Shown: positions 40,731-48,696, counted from the first letter of the stretch. The stretch is 64,000 nucleotides of DNA from CAVVZJ01 sp963752755 (GCA_963752755.1 CAVVZJ010000014.1:62001-126000); one strand, 5' to 3'. Notes: generated by a model from the letters alone, not told the origin. Program-made: numbers and translations.

Positions 40731-40862
40731 AGAAATTTCCTCCGTCCCCTTTTCCGCCCCCCACCAGTGAGCGACGCGGCGGGCCGGGTCCGCTGCGGCG
40801 CGAGGTTAGGCCCAAATCGCGCGATATCCATCTTCTCCGCTTGTCCCTCTCTTCCGCTAGGG

Positions 40863-41423
40863 TCACCGCCACTTTCGTGGATCAAGGTAATTGGCGAGGA
40901 AGTAGTCATAGTCGGCATCGGTGATCGGGCTGACACTGACCACGTTGTACCGAGAGGAGATGGGTTTCGCAGGGGAATGCTCCAAGACCAACCGATCCCC
41001 TTCTCGAACATATGCGATCTCGAAAGGCCGCTGGTCGTCGTCGAACTCTGAAATGAGGAGGTTTCCCGAGAACACCAGGAACTCGTCGTGATTGGGCTGG
41101 TTAGATGGTCGGACCAGAAAATCGGGCCGCTCAGCAGGAAGATGCACGTTCACCCAGCACGACGTTCTGTACTTCCCGCATCCACCCTTTTTGAGGACAC
41201 CTACCTCCCCGAAATACTCCGGGCGGATTCCATATGGGCTGTCGATTAGCTGGATTTCGGCACCAGCAGCGAGGCGGAGTACCTGGCCTTGGTCGTCTCG
41301 GAATTCCGTTCGCGAAGGGACGGAGAGCAGTTGGTTCGGTTGAAGGAGCCCGCTCGGGCTGACGCCGCGGAGCGACGCTGCCTTCACACTACGACCTTCC
41401 ACAAAGGTCAGCCTGAAGGACAT
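40863..41423 (-). CDS. Cassette gene, hypothetical 186-residue protein
   Basis: It fills the space between attC-like sites 2 and 3 almost completely: the ATG at 41423 is 22 bases inside site 2 and the stop is about 50 bases from site 3. GGAGG precedes the start. The protein is soluble and beta-rich in appearance, beginning SFRLTFVEGRSVKAASLRGV. It has DEFLVFSGNLLISEFDDDQR in the middle and ends DADYDYFLANYLDPRKWR. I do not recognise a family. The compact spacing and orientation are those of an integron cassette gene. The frame is intact and the base composition is less GC-rich than the backbone. Confidence 0.75.
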   Translation of the reverse strand: MSFRLTFVEGRSVKAASLRGVSPSGLLQPNQLLSVPSRTEFRDDQGQVLRLAAGAEIQLIDSPYGIRPEYFGEVGVLKKGGCGKYRTSCWVNVHLPAERPDFLVRPSNQPNHDEFLVFSGNLLISEFDDDQRPFEIAYVREGDRLVLEHSPAKPISSRYNVVSVSPITDADYDYFLANYLDPRKWR

Positions 41424-41444
41424 GGCAACCTCCACTGGGAAAAG

Positions 41445-41544
41445 GCCTAACGACCAAGCTCAGCGGACCGGCCCGCCGAGAACAACCTTCATCGTACCAA
41501 AAACCTCCGCGGCGGGCCGGGTCCGCTGCAGCGCGAGGTTAGGC
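41445..41544 (-). other. attC-like site 2, intact (100 bp)
   Basis: Edges GCCTAAC (41445-41451) and GTTAGGC (41538-41544). The inner arms AGCTCAGCGGACCGGCCCGCCG and CGGCGGGCCGGGTCCGCTGC pair with a one-base bulge, leaving a loop of about 30 bases. Read on the minus strand it follows the order of known sites: GCCTAAC-CTCGCGCTGCAGCGGACC then TCCGCTGAGCTTGGTC-GTTAGGC. Confidence 0.85.
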
Positions 41545-41698
41545 GTCGAGCGCCTCGGGCAGGAGCGGCTTGGCCTTTGCCTCGACGATGTCGGCCAGGA
41601 GCCCACGCGCCTTGGCCGCCTCGAAGGCGAACGCAGCTGTGGACATGATGTAGCAGAAGCCGATCACCAGTACCGGAGCCAAGACCCGTTCGAACGCA
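41539..41698 (-). pseudogene. Cassette gene fragment, start lost at a repeat
   Basis: The frame reads ERVLAPVLVIGFCYIMSTAA then FAFEAAKARGLLADIVEAKA and ends LLPEALDA, with its TAA inside the GCCTAAC edge of attC-like site 2. A stop in the attC edge is typical of cassette genes. Upstream it meets repeat P copy 4, so the original start is uncertain; ATG at STAAF would give only 35 residues. No family recognised. Confidence 0.5.
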
Positions 41699-41770
41699 GG
41701 GGGAGGAAAAGGGGACGGAGGAAATAAATCGAGAGTCTTCAGAAATTTCCTCCGTCCCCTTTTCCGCCCC
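41699..41770. repeat. Palindromic repeat P, copy 4
   Basis: Complete copy with arms AGGAAAAGGGGACGGAGGAA and GAAATTTCCTCCGTCCCC. It is inserted within the cassette between attC-like sites 1 and 2. Confidence 0.8.
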
Positions 41771-41805
41771 TGAGGGCCTGTGCCCCCGGTGGCGACGCGT
41801 CGCCG

Positions 41806-41892
41806 TTAGCGGGTGAACAGCAAGACCAGCGAGGTCGCCAGCAGGGCGAACGGGCTGCACAGAATCGCCACCATAGGCAAAAGAATAATCAT
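41806..41892 (-). CDS. Tiny single-helix membrane peptide ORF (28 aa)
   Basis: An ATG-started frame of 28 codons, almost entirely hydrophobic (LPMVAILCSPFALLATSLVL), ending LFTR. It starts one base after the stop of the preceding small ORF, as in a coupled pair. It could be a toxin-like or anchoring peptide, or the broken start of the cassette gene downstream. Unknown function. Confidence 0.35.
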   Translation of the reverse strand: MIILLPMVAILCSPFALLATSLVLLFTR

Positions 41893-41893
41893 T

Positions 41894-42019
41894 TCATTGT
41901 CTTTTGATGGACAGCGGGTCAATCATCGCCAGGGCAGCTAGCCAGGTATACTTCGGTCCGCGCCGTTGTTCGTGTGCATCAAAAATGAGCGATCCGCCAA
42001 AGCTGATGATCGGCTGCAA
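41894..42019 (-). CDS. Small cassette ORF (41 aa)
   Basis: A TTG start at 42019 follows GGGGGGCCTGAGG and lies 34 bases inside attC-like site 1. The protein reads QPIISFGGSLIFDAHEQRRG and ends DPLSIKRQ. It is not recognised. It is placed as the first ORF of the cassette between sites 1 and 2 and ends next to the tiny membrane ORF. Confidence 0.35.
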   Translation of the reverse strand: MQPIISFGGSLIFDAHEQRRGPKYTWLAALAMIDPLSIKRQ

Positions 42020-42052
42020 CCTCAGGCCCCCCGAAGCTCGGGCATCTTTGCC

Positions 42053-42152
42053 GCCTAAGCGCCAAAGCTCAGCGGACCCGCACCGCCGAGTGAGCGATGA
42101 TAGCACGAGAGGCCCGCGGCGGTGCGAGGTCCGCTGCAGCGCGAGGTTAGGC
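42053..42152 (-). other. attC-like site 1 (100 bp), one altered core base
   Basis: Left edge GCCTAAG (42053-42059), right edge GTTAGGC (42146-42152). Inner arms AGCTCAGCGGACCCGCACCGCCG and CGGCGGTGCGAGGTCCGCTGC are complementary apart from a bulge. On the minus strand the crossover core reads CTTAGGC instead of GTTAGGC, which should weaken recombination. Confidence 0.8.
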
Positions 42153-42422
42153 GAGCTTGATGCACCGGCCAGACTTGTAGCCGGCCATCTCGTCCAGTAG
42201 CTTGCGGGCCTTGCGCCACCCGCTCACTCCCTCCTGGACGGAGAGCATGAACGCCGGCTCCACGCCCAGCGCCTTGGCGGACTTCTTCGTCAGTTCGAAG
42301 TCGATCCCGGACTCTTGCACCAGGATGCGTTTCGCACCGCCCCAGGCGGCGATGGCTTGGTCGTCGCCCTCCATGTAGATGCGGCTATCCTGCTCATCGC
42401 AGACGACATGCAGGACGTCTAA

Positions 42423-43360
42423 GAGGCTATCCGGTAATCCTCAGAGTTTGTAAACTCTTACCAAGTCAGGAGGTCCGCGAGTTACACCAACGATGGAGCA
42501 CACCCCGATGCGAAAGCCCTATCCCTCCGACCTCACCGACGAGCAGTGGCAGATCATCGAGCCGCTGATCCCCGTCAGCCGCGTGGGACGACCCCGGGAG
42601 GTCGAGATCCGGGAGGTGCTCAACGCCATCTTCTACCTCAACCGCAGCGGCTGCCAGTGGGACATGCTGCCCCATGACCTGCCGGCCCGGAGCACCGTCC
42701 ACGACTACTTCCAGCAGTGGCGGGCCGACGGCACCTGGCAGCGGATCAACGATGCCCTGCGACAAGAGGTGCGTCAGGCCGCCGGGCGTGATCCGAACCC
42801 CAGTGCCGGGAGCATCGACAGCCAGACCGTCAAGGGGACGGAGATCGGGGGCGTGCGGGGGTACGACGGCGGCCAGAAGATCCGGGGGACGAAGCGTCAC
42901 ATCATCGTGGACACGTTGGGTTTGCTGCTGGTCGTGATGGTCACGGCGGCCTCGGCCGACGACGGCACGGCGGCCCCGGAGGTCTTGGGCCGACTGACCA
43001 CCGAGCACCGCACTCGGTTGGCGAAGTTGTGGGCCGACCAGAAGTACCACAATCATGCGCTGGAGTCCTGGTTGAAGAAGACGGGAGCCGGCTACGTGAT
43101 TGAGGTGGTGGAGCGACCTGTCGGTGCGCAGGGGTTCGTGCTGTTGCACCGTCGCTGGGTGGTGGAGCGGAGCTTCGCCTGGCTGGGGCGGTATCGCCGA
43201 CACAGCCGGGACTACGAAAGGTCGCCCGAATCGAGCGCGGCAATGATCCAGGTCAGTTCGATTCATCGAATGCTTAGAATTTTGAAACCTGATCAAACGA
43301 AGAAGCCGGTTCCCTTCAAGTATCCCAGGGAAAAACGGAAATCAATTACCGGATAGCCTC
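42423..43360 (+). mobile_element. IS5-family element (IS427-like) with TAA target duplication
   Basis: The element is 938 bp with ends GAGGCTATCCGGTAAT and ATTACCGGATAGCCTC, perfect 16-bp inverted repeats. It is flanked by TAA at 42420-42422 and 43361-43363. It carries one complete transposase gene and interrupts a cassette gene. Confidence 0.9.
42493..43356 (+). CDS. IS5-family transposase, intact
   Basis: The 287-residue protein begins with the IS5 N-terminal domain (PYPSDLTDEQWQIIEPLIPV). The DDE catalytic residues are in AGSIDSQTVKG, ADQKYHNHAL and the C-terminal WVVERSFAWLGRYRRHSRDY. The frame is unbroken, so this copy may be active. It fills the element almost from end to end. An internal ATG at 42508 is an alternative start. 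It is related to, but distinct from, the transposase at 50337-51146. Confidence 0.92.
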   Translation: MEHTPMRKPYPSDLTDEQWQIIEPLIPVSRVGRPREVEIREVLNAIFYLNRSGCQWDMLPHDLPARSTVHDYFQQWRADGTWQRINDALRQEVRQAAGRDPNPSAGSIDSQTVKGTEIGGVRGYDGGQKIRGTKRHIIVDTLGLLLVVMVTAASADDGTAAPEVLGRLTTEHRTRLAKLWADQKYHNHALESWLKKTGAGYVIEVVERPVGAQGFVLLHRRWVVERSFAWLGRYRRHSRDYERSPESSAAMIQVSSIHRMLRILKPDQTKKPVPFKYPREKRKSITG

Positions 43361-43506
43361 TAACTTCCGAGCGCCGGCGTTGTACCACAAGGTGAGCCAC
43401 GCGAAACCGGGCTCCTTCCCGCAGCGAATACGTCGTATGGGGAAGGTCTGCATACGCCGCCTCAAGAATCCATGTAAGCCGAGTGGCCGTCGCAGGAGAC
43501 AGGGGT

Positions 43507-43535
43507 AGGAAAAGGGGACGGAGGAAATAAATCGG
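43507..43535. repeat. Palindromic repeat P, copy 5 (left half only)
   Basis: AGGAAAAGGGGACGGAGGAA and AATAAATCG match the left arm and loop start, then the sequence departs. The half copy lies just upstream of the split cassette gene, beside the transposase fragment. Confidence 0.65.
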
Positions 43536-43552
43536 GCGTAACTCGCCGCCCG

Positions 43553-43670
43553 CTATGCTGCAACTGACCCGTACAGCCGGGTTTGCTCCTGCTCGATCCG
43601 GTACTCCAGGTACTCCCCCCACTGGTCGTTGAGGTACACTGCCCGGACGTGGAGCATCGCCTGGGCACCC
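43553..43670 (-). pseudogene. C-terminal fragment of an ISKra4-like transposase
   Basis: The frame reads AQAMLHVRAVYLNDQWGEYL, then EYRIEQEQTRLYGSVAA and stop. This resembles the C-terminal end of ISKra4-family transposases. It is cut at 43670 by the ISAs1 element. Only about 38 residues remain. Confidence 0.5.
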
Positions 43671-44926
43671 CAGGGCCGCCGCATCAAGATAGCGATCTGA
43701 CGTAGCTTGGAGGAAGTTCGTCGGCGTACAACGGGGGCTCACCACGAGTGTCATCTCCCGACCCCGATGGACGCGATCATGCCCAGCGACGGACCCGCCG
43801 CCTTCCACGACCACTTCCGAGACCTCACCGATCCCCGCGTCGAGCGGACCCGCAAGCACCCCCTGATCAACATCGCCTTCATCGCCGTCTGCGGCGTCCT
43901 CTCCGGGGCCGACTCCTTCGCCGCCATCCACGAGTTCGGCATCGACCGCCGGACCTGGCTGGCCCGCGTCCTCGACCTCAGCCCCGGCATCCCCTCCGAG
44001 GACACCATCCGCCGCGTCCTGGCCCGGCTCGACCCGGCGGCCTTCGAGAAGGCCCTGTTGGGTTGGATGCAGGCCGTGCAGGAGGTCACCGCCAAGCGGT
44101 TGGTCGCCATCGACGGCAAGACCTTGCGGGGCTCCTACAACCGGCAGGACGGCAAGGCGGCGATCCACATGGTCTCGGCCTGGGCGACCGAGAACAAGCT
44201 GTCGCTGGGCCAGGTGGTCGTGGACGAGAAGTCCAACGAGATCACGGCGATCCCCGAGTTACTGGGGTTGCTGGAACTCTCCGGGGCGGTGGTGACGATC
44301 GACGCCATGGGCTGCCAGAAGGCGATCGCTGCGAAGGTTCGGGAACGCGGCGGCGACGACGTGTTGGCCGTCAAGGAGAACCAGCCGACGCTCTAGGCTC
44401 AGGTCCGCGAGGCCATCGACGAGGGCCTGGAGCAGGATGCCGAGCGGATCGATGAGCATCGGACCGACGAGAAGGGGCACGGTCGTCGGGAGGTCCGCAC
44501 CTCTGCGGTCTTCCCAGCCCCGGAGGGGGTCGATCCGGAGGGCCTGTGGCAGGACCTGTGTGCCGTGGGCGTGACGTTCTCGGAGCCAACGGATTCCCGG
44601 GGGCGAACCAGCCTGGAGGGGCGGTACTACATCCTGAGCCGGGGGTTGTCGGCGAAGGAGTTCGCCGAGGCCGTGCGGGGCCATTGGAGTATCGAGAATC
44701 AACTGCATTGGCAACTGGATGTGAGCTTCCGGGAGGATGAGTCTCGGGTGCGAACGGGCCACGCGGCGGCGAACGTGAGTGTGATCCGGCGGTTCGCCCT
44801 TGGTTTACTGAAGCGTGAGAGCGGGTGCCGACGTGGGATCGGGACCAAGCGGCTGAAGGGTGCCTTGAGTGAGGAGTACCGGGAGAAAGTCCTGTTCAAG
44901 ACATGAGATAAGATGCCGTTTCCCTG
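43671..44926 (+). mobile_element. ISAs1-family element, copy 1 (1256 bp)
   Basis: The ends are CAGGGCCGCCGCATC and, inverted, CAGGGAAACGGCATC. The element is almost identical to the inverted copy at 48697-49952 and has the same length. No target duplication is seen, so rearrangement between copies or decay of the flanks is possible. Confidence 0.88.
43767..44906 (+). pseudogene. ISAs1-family transposase with in-frame TAG
   Basis: The N-terminal DDE_Tnp_1-associated domain (FRDLTDPRVERTRKHPLINI and GIDRRTWLARVLDL) precedes the catalytic region. That has LVAIDGKTLRGSYN, VVTIDAMGCQKAIA and later GHWSIENQLHWQLDVSFRED. The frame is open from 43767 to 44906, apart from TAG at 44394-44396 after NQPTL. 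The start ATG 43767 has no clear ribosome-binding site; TTG 43707 is an upstream option. The other copy carries the same TAG. Confidence 0.88.
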
Positions 44927-45532
44927 CCCGGTCCGCCAGTCCCAGGGCAGCCCGGTGCCGAGGTGGAACGCCGTCGTCAGCCACAGCTGCGGGCACTCGG
45001 CCTTCTTGCGGCGGGCGGCCTCGGCCACATGATCCTTCGACTTCGACTTCGACTTCGACTTCGACTGCCGCTCCAGCGAGGCCGAGAACCGGCCCTCGTT
45101 GGAGGCCGTCCGTGGCAGTTGCAGCCGGCTGCCGTCGACGCCGAAGGCCGCGAAGCCGGCCACCTCGAACCGCTCGGCGAGGTCCACCCGCATCCGGCGG
45201 CGCAGGGCGACGACCAGGGCCGCGACCAGCGCCGTGGTCCAGGCCCGCAGCAGCTTGGTGAACGCCTGGTAGGACGCCGCCGTCAGCGCGTCGAGGCCCA
45301 GCGATACGAGGGCGATCTGGCGGGCGGCGGCGAAGCGCCCGAGGAGCGTGGCCTCGTCGGACCAGGCCCAGAGCAGCGCCGTGCAGGCCAGGCCGCGCGG
45401 GCACCAGGTGCAGGGGCCGCGGAACCGGACGGCGGCGAAGTCGGCCTCGGCGGTGAGCCAGTCGAGGACGACCCGGAGGTCTTGATGGTGGGCGGCCGGT
45501 GCGGTAGCACGGGGGTGGTCTCGGTGCGGCAT
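44927..45532 (-). pseudogene. N-terminal part of an IS4-like transposase, cut by ISAs1
   Basis: The frame has VVLDWLTAEADFAAVRFRGP, YQAFTKLLRAWTTALVAALV and the catalytic-Asp segment AAFGVDGSRLQLPRTASNEG. It ends at DWRTGQ, where ISAs1 begins. A run of five TTCGAC units (Ser-Lys repeats on this strand) lies at about 45044-45073. The start is ATG 45532; a longer upstream frame exists. Family placement rests on the VDGSR motif only. Confidence 0.6.
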
Positions 45533-45642
45533 GTCCGACTCCGTCGGGGCGAGCGGCTCCCGGTCCCTGTGTGGCAACAGAGAGGGTGGCCGCAAGCCGG
45601 TGCCGCATCAAGACCTTATCGCATACTCCCCGTCCAAGGTTA

Positions 45643-46970
45643 GGGCCCGGGCAAAAATAAAGTCGTCAACTTTTCCTTTACCGCAGGGCCGTGATTGCTA
45701 TGCTGTCGAGTCATGCAGGATGCAACTGTCATAGAACGGATCCGCCTCAAGTATCCCGCGCTGGACGCCGTGCTCGATGAGCGCTCGAGACGACAGTGGG
45801 CGGCGGCGGAGGCGCGGGACTACGGGTACGGAGGCGTGACGGCGGTCGCTACGGCCACGGGACTGGCGCGGGACACCATCCAGGCTGGGCTTCGAGAGCT
45901 GGAGTACCGCGGGAGCCACCCGGACGAACCCGTAACCGAGAGCTTGCGACGTGGTGGGGCGGGGCGCAGCGCCTGACGGAATCGGACCCGACGTTGGTCG
46001 CCACCTTGGAGGCGCTGATCGAGCCGCTGACGCGGGGCGATCCGATGTCGCCGTTGCGCTGGACGTGCAAGAGCACGCGCCGGCTGGCCGAGGAATTGAC
46101 CGGGCAGGGACCATCCGGGCCGGCACCGCACGGTGGCCGGGCTGCTGCACGAGGCCGGCTACAGCCTGCAGGCCAACCGCAAGACGCGCGAGGGCAACCA
46201 GCACCCGGACCGCAACGCCCAGTTCGAGTACATCAACGCCCAGGCGTGCGCGGTTCCAGAAGCGGCAGCAGCCGGCGATCTCGGTGGACACGAAAAAGAA
46301 GGAATTGGTGGGGGATTTCAAGAACGGCGGCCGGGAGTGGCGCCCCGAGGGCCAGCCCGAGGCGGTGCGCGTGCATGACTTTCTGGACAAGGAGCTGGGC
46401 AAGGCGATCCCCTACGGCGTCTACGACCTGACCAACAACGAGGGCTGGGTCAGCGTGGGCATCGACCACGACACGGCCCGGTTCGCCGCCCACAGCATCC
46501 GGCGGTGGTGGCAGGAGATGGGCCGCCGCGCTTCCCGCACGCCAGCGAGTTGCTGATCACCGCCGACGGCGGTGGCAGCAACAGCAACCGGACCCGCTGT
46601 GGAAGGTGGCGTTGCAGGGTCTGGCCGACGACCTGGGCCTGACAGCTGATGGTCTGCCACTTCCCGCCGGGCACGAGCAAGTGGAACAAGATCGAGCATC
46701 GGCTGTTCTGCTTCATCACCCAGAACTGGCGTGGCCGGCCGCTGGTCAGCCACCAGGTGATCGTGAACCTGATCGCCACCACGACGAACCGAGACGGGGC
46801 TGATCGTGAGAGCCGCGCTGGACACGAAGGCAAGTACGAGACCGGGATCAAGGTCAGGACGAGGAACTGGCCAGGGTGAACCTCGACGCCGGCTCAGTTC
46901 CACGGCGAGTGGAACTACACCATCACACCCCACTGCACAAAAATTGAAGACTTTATTTTTGCCCGACCCC
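45643..46970 (+). mobile_element. ISAzo13-family element, decayed
   Basis: The ends GGGCCCGGGCAAAAATAAAG and, inverted, GGGGTCGGGCAAAAATAAAG are flanked by TTA at 45640-45642 and 46971-46973. The internal gene is an ISAzo13-like transposase in pieces. The element separates an IS4-like fragment from repeat P copy 6. Confidence 0.8.
45713..46879 (+). pseudogene. ISAzo13-family transposase, multiple frameshifts
   Basis: Readable blocks in order are RIRLKYPALDAVLDERSRRQ and AATGLARDTIQAGLREL-like text; LRWTCKSTRRLAEELT; AGLLHEAGYSLQANRKTREG; and PAISVDTKKKELVGDFKNGG. Then come GIDHDTARFAAHSIRRWWQ and CHFPPGTSKWNKIEHRLFCF. All belong to the ISAzo13 (formerly Rhodopirellula-type) transposase. They lie in three frames with changes near 45940, 46110, 46250, 46525 and 46645. 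The order is intact, so the gene was full length before the shifts. Confidence 0.8.
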
Positions 46971-47010
46971 TTAACGGCATAGAGTGCCACCCGATCGGAG
47001 GGGCCGTAGG

Positions 47011-47077
47011 CGGAAAAGGGGACGGAGGAAATCTCTGAAGACTCTCGATTTATTTCCTCCGTCCCCTTTTCCTCCCT
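47011..47077. repeat. Palindromic repeat P, copy 6 (inverted)
   Basis: Here the loop reads CTGAAGACTCTCGATTTA, the reverse of the other copies. The arms GCGGAAAAGGGGACGGAGGA and TTTCCTCCGTCCCCTTTTCC are complete. It adjoins a truncated serine-hydrolase fragment. Confidence 0.8.
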
Positions 47078-47078
47078 G

Positions 47079-47195
47079 ATCGACGTGGACCGCCGCATGA
47101 CCTTCGCCTACGTGATGAACAAGATGGTGCCCGGAATGGTCGGGCCCATCGCATGGGCGCTGTTCGAGCGGGCGTCCGAGATCGTGAATTGCTAG
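47079..47195 (+). pseudogene. C-terminal fragment of a beta-lactamase-like serine hydrolase
   Basis: The 38 codons read DVDRRMTFAYVMNKMVPGMV, then GPIAWALFERASEIVNC and TAG. This matches the C-terminal helix of class C beta-lactamase/esterase-type proteins in planctomycetes. The body of the gene is missing; the fragment starts at the edge of repeat P copy 6. Edges are accurate to about one base. Confidence 0.55.
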
Positions 47196-47507
47196 TGCCC
47201 GTTCGCCGGCCAGGACCCTTGTCCCGTCAGGAGTCATTGATTACGCGGATCAGGATGGTTCGGCCGAGTGCTGACGATGTGATCGCCGCCCGCCGGCCCG
47301 GCGAGGAGGTGTGGGACGGCCTATTTCGGCGGGGCAAAGTCTTTGTGCCCCGGACCATGGAAGCTTGCCGACCGGGGCGCGCTCGAAGACTCGTTTTGCC
47401 CAGGCCACCCACCACGCGGGGCGCAGCACACCCGAGGGAGCCGTGCCCGCGAATGAAGGTCCGCGGCGCACAGCCCCGGCCATCCCGCCGGTGTCATCGA
47501 CCGGATT
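47196..47507. other. Gene-free stretch
   Basis: No supported gene, repeat or hairpin seen between the hydrolase fragment and the convergent PEP-CTERM gene. Confidence 0.4.
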
Positions 47508-48206
47508 TCAGCGGACGGCCACGCGGCGACGGACGAGCCGTCCGAGGGGGCGTCGGCCCGCCCACCCGAGGCCGCCGATCAGGACCAGCGCGAGCGACGA
47601 GGGCTCGGGGACGGCGTTCACATAGGCCTGGAACCCGCCATCCTGGCCCGGGCCGAGGATCGTGGAAGGGCCCCAGGTGGTGCTGTTGATTGTCTGGGTG
47701 AACGAGGAGCCGCCGGCGTAGCTATCGGCAGTCATCCGCCAGAGCGTCCACGGCGGGCTCCCCGACCCATTCGGGCTTCGCAGCGCGATCGCCAGGACCT
47801 GGCCGGGCGTGACCGCGATGTTGGCCGAGGAGACGTCCACCAGCGTGATCGGGACGGCCGAATTCGGGTCGTCGATCGTCGGCAGGTCGCCGATCGGCAC
47901 GATCGTCTCGAACAGCGGCGGGGTCGAATTCGGCGACGGTGTCCCGCCGTCGGTGGACAGGATCTGGAGCGTGAGGTCTCCGGTGGCACCGGTGGTCCTG
48001 TAGACCTGGAATCCGACCCGCGACAGCTCGCCCGCTAACCCCACGGTGAACGTCTGGGCGTAGGACCGGTCCGAGTAGATCGTGAGGTCGCCCTGGTAGT
48101 TGTTGACCACCACCGACTGGTCGAGGAGGTCGGCACGCGCCGCCCCCGGCAGCGTCACCCCCCCAGTGATAGCAACGCCCAGGACAACCGCGTGGATTCG
48201 CCGCAT
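47508..48206 (-). CDS. PEP-CTERM sorted exported protein
   Basis: The 232-residue protein has an N-terminal signal peptide (about residues 1-26, ending ARA). A beta-rich middle contains YSDRSYAQTFTVGLAGELSR and GDLTLQILSTDGG. The C-terminal sorting signal is VPEPSSLALVLIGGLGWAG followed by RR-rich text. Such proteins are processed by exosortase and sent to the envelope or matrix. The start ATG 48206 follows GGGAG. The frame is intact. A second PEP-CTERM tail lies 400 bases upstream at 48595-48696. The specific function is unknown. Confidence 0.88.
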   Translation of the reverse strand: MRRIHAVVLGVAITGGVTLPGAARADLLDQSVVVNNYQGDLTIYSDRSYAQTFTVGLAGELSRVGFQVYRTTGATGDLTLQILSTDGGTPSPNSTPPLFETIVPIGDLPTIDDPNSAVPITLVDVSSANIAVTPGQVLAIALRSPNGSGSPPWTLWRMTADSYAGGSSFTQTINSTTWGPSTILGPGQDGGFQAYVNAVPEPSSLALVLIGGLGWAGRRPLGRLVRRRVAVR

Positions 48207-48594
48207 GAATTAGGCTCCCGTATTCGGTCGATGGTCCGGCCTGCCTCTCGCGGCCGGTAAGGATCCATCCCGAGGGTGGATTCTAGGGGGAGTCCCGCTC
48301 GGGAGCTAACAAAATCCGACCATGTTGTCTTTTTCCGACCCAAAGACGCCCGTGGCTCTGTGGGGTGGAATCCACGGGCCGCCGCGGGATGGCCCCAGGG
48401 AAATCGGTGTCAATTCATTTTTCCGTCAGATAAATTGAACTGACGCCCATTTCCCCCGATTTCCTCCCAACACCGATTTCCCCCGATTTCCTCGAGTTGA
48501 TCCCGATGGGTGTCTGGAACCCGTCTTCAGGCCCCGGCTGTCGATGACCGGATCGGGGCCCGAAGTCGGGCCCCAGACACCCATCGGTGCGTCC
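48207..48594. other. Intergenic stretch with short tandem and inverted repeats
   Basis: A 16-base word TTCCCCCGATTTCCTC occurs twice (about 48450-48492), and the 83-bp inverted repeat lies at 48504-48586. No ORF is supported. The stretch also holds the promoter of the PEP-CTERM gene. Confidence 0.45.
48504..48586. repeat. Inverted repeat, 14-bp arms
   Basis: CGATGGGTGTCTGG (48504-48517) pairs exactly with CCAGACACCCATCG (48573-48586). The inside includes GGGGCCCGAAGTCGGGCCCC, a second stem. It follows the PEP-CTERM fragment and may be a terminator or mobile palindrome. Confidence 0.55.
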
Positions 48595-48696
48595 TCAATT
48601 CCTGGGGGTGGACCGCTGCCGCCGGAAGGCTCTGTGAATGATGATCGCCCCGCATCCTCCCAGCAGAGAGAGGACGAGCGGCGTCGGCTCCGGCAC
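48595..48696 (-). pseudogene. PEP-CTERM tail of a gene cut by ISAs1
   Basis: The frame reads LVPEPTPLVLSLLGGCGAII, then HRAFRRQRSTPRN and TGA, a complete PEP-CTERM sorting signal. The upstream part should continue beyond the ISAs1 element at 49953, but I do not find a matching minus-strand frame there. The body is missing. Confidence 0.65.

Larger units (their letters stand above)
39443..40763. repeat. Palindromic repeat P, copy 3, split by the IS1-family element
   Basis: The left part 39443-39491 ends in AGAAATTT, and the right part 40731-40763 starts with AGAAATTT then CCTCCGTCCCC. Removing 39492-40730 plus one AGAAATTT restores a complete repeat, showing the repeat was there before the IS. 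Confidence 0.85.
39208..40811 (-). other. attC-like site 3, split by repeats and an IS1-family element
   Basis: The left edge GCCTAAC is at 39208-39214, followed by GACCAAGCTCAGCGGACCGG. The right arm GGCGGGCCGGGTCCGCTGCG ends in GTTAGGC at 40805-40811. Joined together the two arms match site 2. Between them lie two copies of repeat P and one IS1-family element. In the cassette (minus) direction the site follows the 186-aa gene. Confidence 0.75.
42147..43453 (-). pseudogene. Cassette gene split by an IS5-family element
   Basis: The 3' part (42147-42422) encodes DVLHVVCDEQDSRIYMEGDD and ends GYKSGRCIKLA, with TAA inside attC-like site 1. The 5' part (43361-43453) encodes MQTFPIRRIRC then GKEPGFAWLTLWYNAGARK. 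Removing 42423-43360 and one TAA target copy joins the two in frame, giving about 120 residues. GAGG precedes the ATG at 43453. No family recognised. Confidence 0.65.

Noticed and set aside
45044..45073. TTCGAC tandem repeat as a phase-variation switch
   Set aside because: The unit is six bases, so changes in copy number keep the frame, and it lies in a truncated transposase.
38075..47077. CRISPR array
   Set aside because: The repeats are palindromes of about 70 bp at irregular distances with genes between them, and no cas genes are visible.
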